Below, piece after piece: positions 23,306 to 27,587 of a stretch of DNA of 27,587 nt. This stretch comes from DATKZH01 sp964475955. GTDB lineage: Bacteria > Planctomycetota > Planctomycetia > Pirellulales > Thermoguttaceae. Where the stretch lies: NCBI GenBank assembly GCA_964475955.1, contig CAYYZY010000106.1:1-27587 (forward strand). Reading direction: 5' to 3'. Positions within the stretch are counted from its first letter, which is position 1. Each line of letters starts with the position of its first letter. Made by a program: the position numbers and the translations under genes. A model generated the notes under the pieces. That model did not search any database and was not told the origin of the DNA. It saw only the letters and a list, made by a program, of their open reading frames with translations.

Positions 23306-23694
23306 ACCCGACCGGCGGTTCGCCGACAACGAGGCCAACCGCTGCCTCAAGTGCCACAGCACGCAACGCCTTGCACGGTCGAAGCGCGACGCCTGAGGCC
23401 TCGGGTTTTCGCCCCGTCCGCAACCGGCACACCACGCGAGGCCCCGCGCCAACGAAGCTCAAGCCGCAAGGGTCCTCCCGTCCCTTTTCTTGTCTTTCCT
23501 CTCCGGTGCCTTCCGGGCGCCGCTTGCCCCATCACGGGTGCTCGGCTCCTCGCCTCGCCGATTGGTCGCGCACCGGCGGGTCGCGCGACAATGCTTGCGG
23601 CCGGCGGCGGCTTTTCGGTAAGGTGGAGAGAAGGCGGCACGCGCCGCAAGAGCAGGGTCAACGGTTCCCCTCCCAGTCGCGAGGCACGGCGGAC
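23306..23694. other. Gene-free stretch between sigma factor and J-like protein genes
   Basis: The downstream open frame reaches back through here (an ATG-less extension to 23371), but its codons lack family character. I see no clear promoter, terminator or RNA. A CLKCH-like string near 23341-23355 lies in another frame and is probably chance. Confidence 0.4.
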
Positions 23695-25647
23695 GTGGAA
23701 GAGGCTTTCAACCCCTACCGGCAGTGGCTGGGTATTCCCAGCGGCCGGCGCCCGGAAGATCACTACGAGTTGCTCGGAATCGCCCGGTTCGAGCGCGACC
23801 CAACGGTGATAGCCCGGGCGGCCGACGTGCTGACGGCCCGACTGCGCAGCATTCGCCCGGGCCCGCACGTGGCCGAATGGCAACGCCTGATCGACGTGGT
23901 GGCCGGGGCCAAGACGTGCCTGCTGGACCCCAGGGCCAAGGCCGCCTACGACGCCTCGCTCCGCGGGCCGACGCCCGACCAGCCCGCCCAACCCCGCGCG
24001 GCGAAGCCGTGGGAACCGGACGCCCCGCAATCGGCGCCGGCCCCAACGCGGCAGCGGCCGACCCCGCCGTCCACTCCGCCGCCCACTCCGCCGGCCGCTC
24101 CGCCGACCGCGGCGCAGGAATCCGGCCGCCCAGACCCCCTTCCGCAGGCAGCTCCGTTGAATTCGCCCGGCGATCCGGAAGGTGGGGCGGCGGCTCCTGC
24201 CGTGGTCACTCGCCCAGTTCGAGCCCGAAGGGGAAGCGGATCGGGTTCCGGGGCCCCCGCCGCGGTTTACTTGCTCGCGGTCTCGCTGTTGGCCGTCGCC
24301 GGAGTATTCGGCTACGTGCTCTATGAGCGGCGCGGCGGCGCGGCGGACGACGACGAGATCGCGTCGCAAGCCGATCCCGCCGTAGGACCCTCGTTCATCC
24401 CGGAAGATCCGGCGGAGGACCCCGAGGGACGGCGAGCCGCTCCGCCCCGCGAGCCTTCCACGGACCGCGCGAAGCGGAATCCAAAGAGTCCGGCCCGGCC
24501 CAGGCCGGCTGCGAAGCGACCGTCGAGCCCAAAGACACGGCCGAAGCCGCTCGCGCCGGGTGACCCCGTCGATGAGCAGCTCCAACTGGCCTTTCAGCAG
24601 GCGGTGGCCGAAGCCCGCACGGCCATGGCCGACCACGATCTGGCCGCCGCGCGGGAGCTTCTCGATTCGGCCGCCGAAAATGCCCAGACGCCCAAGGAGA
24701 CGGCCGAATTCGAACGGCTCGCCACGCTGCTCGACCACCTGGGCGAGTTCTGGCGGGTGATGCGCCGCGTCGTGGCTCGAATCCAGTCTGCTGACACGGT
24801 GCCCGTGGGCGACACGTTCGTCGCCATTGTCGAGGCGGCGCCCGATGAGTTGACGATCAAGGCGGGCGGGCAGATCCGCACCTATCCCACCGACCGGCTG
24901 CCTCCCAAGCTGATCCAGGCGCTGGCCGACGACCGGTTCGCCGACGACGCCGCCACGAAAGCGATCGTCGGCAGCTACTACCTGATCGACCCCGACGCCG
25001 ATCCGGCCCGCGCCCGGCAGCTTTGGTCGGAAGCCGCGCGGCAAGGGGTCGAAGTTGAGCACCTCCTGCCCGAGTTGACCCGGTGGGGGAAGCCCGCAGA
25101 AGCCCTGGGAGCCCCCCCTCCTCCGGAGAGGGCAGGCCCGCCCAGCGATGAGGGCGAACTGCACGAGGCCGAGGAGGCCGTTCGCCAGCGATTTCAAGCG
25201 GGATACGCCGAGGGCACGAGCCTTGCCGGGAAAGACCGGCTGGCGGCCCGGCTGCTCGACGCCGCTCGGGCGACCCCCGACGCCCCGACTTTGCAGTTCG
25301 TCCTATTGCGCGAGGCCCGCGACATGGCGATCGCGGCGGGCAATCCGGCCGTGGCATGTCAGGCCGTCGACGAGTTGGCCGGCGCTTTCCGCGTCGACGC
25401 CCTGGCGATGAAGGCGGTCGCGTTGGGCGAGGCTTCCCGGAGCGCCCGGGGATTCGACGCCCAGCGGAAGATCGCCGAGATCGCGCTGGGGCTGGTGGGT
25501 GACGCAATCTCGACGGATCGGACGGAGGAGGCCGTGGCGCTTGCGGAGACGGCCCTGGCGGCCGCGCGGAAGTCGAACAGCCGTACGTTGATGGAGGAGG
25601 CCGTGTCGCGCGTCGAGGAGGCCAAGGCAAGGCGGGAGGAGGAATGA
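23695..25647 (+). CDS. Single-span protein with N-terminal J-like domain and helical repeats
   Basis: The 650-residue protein is read from a GTG at 23695. Residues about 6-90 resemble the opening domain of large planctomycete membrane proteins (NPYRQWLGIPSG, HYELLGIARFERDPTVIARAAD, AGAKTCLLDPRAKAAYDASL), a J-domain-like fold without the HPD motif, so it is unlikely to stimulate DnaK. A proline-rich linker (about 95-180) leads to one membrane span (about 190-211, VYLLAVSLLAVAGVFGYVLY), a charged disordered stretch and a C-terminal half of helical TPR-like segments with a small beta module (FVAIVEAAPDELTIKAGG). The N-terminus is cytoplasmic and the repeats are probably outside. The start is uncertain: the frame is open further upstream and the GTG has no strong ribosome site, but it precedes the family sequence by only a few residues. 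Function unknown. Confidence 0.75.
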   Translation: MEEAFNPYRQWLGIPSGRRPEDHYELLGIARFERDPTVIARAADVLTARLRSIRPGPHVAEWQRLIDVVAGAKTCLLDPRAKAAYDASLRGPTPDQPAQPRAAKPWEPDAPQSAPAPTRQRPTPPSTPPPTPPAAPPTAAQESGRPDPLPQAAPLNSPGDPEGGAAAPAVVTRPVRARRGSGSGSGAPAAVYLLAVSLLAVAGVFGYVLYERRGGAADDDEIASQADPAVGPSFIPEDPAEDPEGRRAAPPREPSTDRAKRNPKSPARPRPAAKRPSSPKTRPKPLAPGDPVDEQLQLAFQQAVAEARTAMADHDLAAARELLDSAAENAQTPKETAEFERLATLLDHLGEFWRVMRRVVARIQSADTVPVGDTFVAIVEAAPDELTIKAGGQIRTYPTDRLPPKLIQALADDRFADDAATKAIVGSYYLIDPDADPARARQLWSEAARQGVEVEHLLPELTRWGKPAEALGAPPPPERAGPPSDEGELHEAEEAVRQRFQAGYAEGTSLAGKDRLAARLLDAARATPDAPTLQFVLLREARDMAIAAGNPAVACQAVDELAGAFRVDALAMKAVALGEASRSARGFDAQRKIAEIALGLVGDAISTDRTEEAVALAETALAAARKSNSRTLMEEAVSRVEEAKARREEE

Positions 25648-25722
25648 GGCGCCGACCGGTTCGATCGGGCGCGCCGGCGCGCGAACCCGTGGTGCGTGTC
25701 GGACATCTCTCTATTGGCTGGC

Positions 25723-25750
25723 TTGCACGCGGGCTGTTCGCCGATATAAT
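25723..25750 (+). promoter_or_regulatory. Upstream rRNA promoter P1
   Basis: TTGCAC (25723-25728) and a consensus TATAAT (25745-25750) are spaced by 16 bases. It lies about 710 bases upstream of the 23S gene with no gene between them. Confidence 0.55.
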
Positions 25751-25974
25751 TCCGATATAGTCGGAAGGCCGCCCTCCCCGCTGGTGGGCCGCTCGACCGC
25801 TAAGTGGTTTGAGGGCTGAAGTTTAGGTAGATGTGAAGAGCGGGGCCGGGCGTCGGTGGCTCCCTGGAGGTGGCAAGTCGCGCCTCCGTGCGGGTTGGCC
25901 GGGGGGCAGGCGGTGGATGTATCCACGATCTGTTCAGCAGGAGAGGATTTTCCAGATTTGGTGCCGGTTGCCCT

Positions 25975-26003
25975 TTGACAGGAGTCGGCGGCACGGGTAT
26001 ACT
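25975..26003 (+). promoter_or_regulatory. Main rRNA promoter P2
   Basis: The consensus -35 TTGACA (25975-25980) and TATACT (25998-26003) are spaced by exactly 17 bases. It is the strongest promoter in the window and would yield a leader of about 450 bases before 23S rRNA. Confidence 0.75.
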
Positions 26004-26150
26004 CATAACTTCGCGCGTTGGGGCAGGCGATTGTCGCGGAGGATGGCCAGGAGGCGGATTCTCGGGCCCGGGGTGGGACGTGAGGCCTCGAGAGTCAGGC
26101 TCCTGTCTATCTGACGGCGGTGTGCGGTCTCCGCGAGGGGCCGTGCGAGT

Positions 26151-26166
26151 TGATCTTTGACAATTT
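26151..26166 (+). promoter_or_regulatory. boxA-like antitermination site in the 23S leader
   Basis: TGATCTTTGACAATTT resembles bacterial rRNA boxA elements (TGxTCTTTxACAA), which recruit NusB/NusE so that polymerase can read through rRNA terminators. Its position in the untranslated leader after P2 fits. Confidence 0.5.
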
Positions 26167-26199
26167 GGGTTGTGGTAAGAGTGGCATCTCAGAGTGGGA

Positions 26200-26236
26200 A
26201 CCAAGCGAAGTTCACGCCGTGTGAACCGCGCTTGGT
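26200..26236 (+). other. Strong leader-RNA hairpin
   Basis: The outer arms ACCAAGCG (26200-26207) and CGCTTGGT (26229-26236) pair perfectly. Inside, GTTCAC and GTGAAC pair around a GCCGT loop, with a 2x2 internal loop between the two helices. It lies between the boxA-like site and the 23S gene and may serve in rRNA processing or folding. Confidence 0.6.
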
Positions 26237-26265
26237 GTCCAGAGCGCTGCCCGTGCCGAGGGTCG

Positions 26266-26296
26266 GCCGAGGGCTTTCTTCGGGTCGGCTTTTTTT
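26266..26296 (+). terminator. Terminator-like hairpin and T-run inside the 23S leader
   Basis: GCCGA (26266-26270) pairs with TCGGC (26285-26289), directly followed by seven T residues (26290-26296). A short 5-bp stem with a 14-base loop is weak, and competing pairings exist nearby. If active, it would stop transcription before 23S unless the upstream boxA-like site prevents it. Confidence 0.4.
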
Positions 26297-26462
26297 GGCA
26301 TGGGAGAAATCGTTACTCGGGCCGATGGGCTTCCGTTTCGCGTGAGCGGGCGGGTTGGGTCTGTTGGCCGGAGGTAGCCATCGCGTGAATCGGCTTCCGT
26401 CGCAGCCGGCGGATTTCCCTTTTGGGGGGAATCGTTGGCTCGGAGGGAGCGTTGGATTCATG

Positions 26463-27587
26463 CGGCCAAGCTACGAAGGGCGTATGGGGGATGTCTTGGC
26501 GTCAGGAGGCGTTGAAGGGCGTGGAAGTCTGCGAAAAGCCTGGGGGAGTTGACAAACGAACTGCGATCCCGGGATTCCCGAACTGGCGTACGCTGAATCC
26601 ATAGGCGTGCGTGGCGAACGCGGTGAACTGAAACATCTCAGTAACCGCAGGAAAAGAAAGAAAACTCGATTTCCTCAGTAGCGGCGAGCGAACGGGAAAC
26701 AGCCCAAACCGCGGGGATTATCCCTGCGGGGTTGTAGGGCCTTCCACATGGGAGTTACAAAGTGACCGCTAGCGGAACTGTACTGGAAAGGCAGTGCCAC
26801 AGAGGGTGACAGCCCCGTACGCGGCAGCGGATCACCTCCCGGAGGGTACCTGAGTAGGTCGGGTCACGTGGAACCCCGACTGAATCCACGGGGACCATCC
26901 CGTAAGGCTAAATACTCCCTGACGACCGATAGCGAACCGAGTAGGGCGACTGAAAGATGAAAAGAACCCCCGCTAGGGGAGGTAAGAGAACCTGAAACCA
27001 TGCGCCTACGAGCGGTCGGAGCACTATGGCAGCCGGTTAGCCGGCGTGAGACCAGGTGTGACGGCGTGCCTTTCGCATAATGATCCGGCGAGTTACCGTC
27101 CGCGGCTGGGTTAAGGCCTTTCGGGCCGAAGCCGCAGGGAAACCGAGTCTGAACAGGGCGACATTGTCGTTGGCGGTAGACGCGAAACTGGGTGAACTAC
27201 CCATGAGCAGGTTGAAGCGCGAGTTATATCGCGTGGAGGACCGAACCCACTTGGGTTGAAAACCGAGGGGATGACTTGTGGGGAGGAGTGAAAGTCTAAT
27301 CAAACGCAGAGATAGCTCGTTCTCTCCGAAATAGCTTTAGGGCTAGCCTTGAGCCACTACGCACCGGGGGTAGAGATACTGAATCGGTTTGGGGGCCCTC
27401 CCAGGCTACCCTGCTGAACCAAACTCCGAATACCGGTGCGACTATCTCGGGAGTCAGTCCGCGGGGGATAAGCTCCGCGGTCGAAAGGGAAACAACCCAG
27501 ACCATCTGCTAAGGTCCCGAAGCAATGCTTAGTCACTAAGGAAGTTGAGTTGCCGTGACAGCCAGGATGTTGGCTTAGAAGCAGCCA
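26463..27587 (+). rRNA. rrl: 23S ribosomal RNA, 5' part
   Basis: The gene begins near 26463 with GGCCAAGCTACGAAGGGCG and contains many universal 23S segments in order: GAATCCATAG, CTGAAACATCTCAGTA, GTAGCGGCGAGCGAACGG, AAAGAACCCC, GCAGGTTGAAGCGCG, GGATGACTTGTGG, AGTGAAAGTCTAATCAAAC and, at the window edge, GACAGCCAGGATGTTGGCTT. It runs off the right end, so roughly the first 1,100 bases are present. The 5' end is estimated by comparison with the Escherichia coli start. No 16S gene or tRNA precedes it; protein-coding DNA ends 815 bases upstream. Apparent open frames inside it are not genes. Confidence 0.95.

Noticed and set aside
23340..23396. Cytochrome-like CLKCH motif
   Set aside because: A very short reading in a frame that overlaps the sigma factor's end; no start, signal or second motif.
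23347..25197. Long minus-strand open frame opposite the J-like protein gene
   Set aside because: A high-GC shadow: Arg/Gly/Pro-rich, with no domain, and the plus strand has recognisable motifs throughout.
26157..27505. Small open frames in the 23S leader and gene
   Set aside because: They lie inside the rRNA or its untranslated leader and have no protein features.

Overview
The window reads as GC-rich DNA from a planctomycete, most likely a member of the Pirellulales. This rests on four things: several protein types that I know mainly from that group (a DUF4838-type Tat-exported protein, an SGNH hydrolase with TPR-like repeats, a conserved ECF-type sigma factor, and a large single-span protein with a J-like N-terminus); many genes starting with GTG; scattered short hairpin repeats; and a 23S rRNA gene that follows protein-coding DNA directly, with no 16S gene upstream. 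Split rRNA operons are known in planctomycetes. I made no database comparison, so all family names come from motifs and memory.

Layout. Positions 79-1099 hold two broken convergent genes: a DUF4838-type gene and a DUF3592-type gene that collide near position 700. Next come a minus-strand SGNH hydrolase (1155-2768) and, divergent from it, an exported FAD-dependent oxidoreductase (2950-4899), an ABC-2 type permease (4883-5803) and a glycerate 2-kinase (5980-7341), with a cluster of hairpin repeats before the kinase. A long minus-strand series runs from about 15,050 down to 7,503: a HlyD-type adaptor with two C-terminal EF-hands, a MacB/LolD-type ATPase, a MacB-type permease, a protein with an Mrr_N-like domain, a membrane span and TPRs, a sugar phosphate isomerase-like TIM barrel interrupted by TAG, and a PhoD-type phosphatase. 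The adaptor, ATPase and permease should form one inner-membrane export complex; no TolC-like partner is in the window.

A second minus-strand series runs from 21,026 down to 15,563: a small CxxC protein, an anchored thermonuclease, LeuB, an OLD-like AAA ATPase, the truncated start of its presumed partner, an SDR oxidoreductase and a KaiC-like ATPase. The plus strand then carries an HNH endonuclease, a structured and repeat-rich gap, an ECF-like sigma factor behind a good promoter, a J-like membrane protein and the 5' part of 23S rRNA. The 23S gene has two strong promoters, a boxA-like site and a leader hairpin.

Main themes. Four genes are visibly damaged (DUF4838, DUF3592, the TIM barrel and the ATPase partner), which points to local gene decay or to consensus or assembly errors. 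The most unusual architectures are the Mrr_N-TM-TPR protein, the EF-hand-tailed pump adaptor and the truncated partner of the AAA ATPase. I see no CRISPR array, transposase or tRNA.
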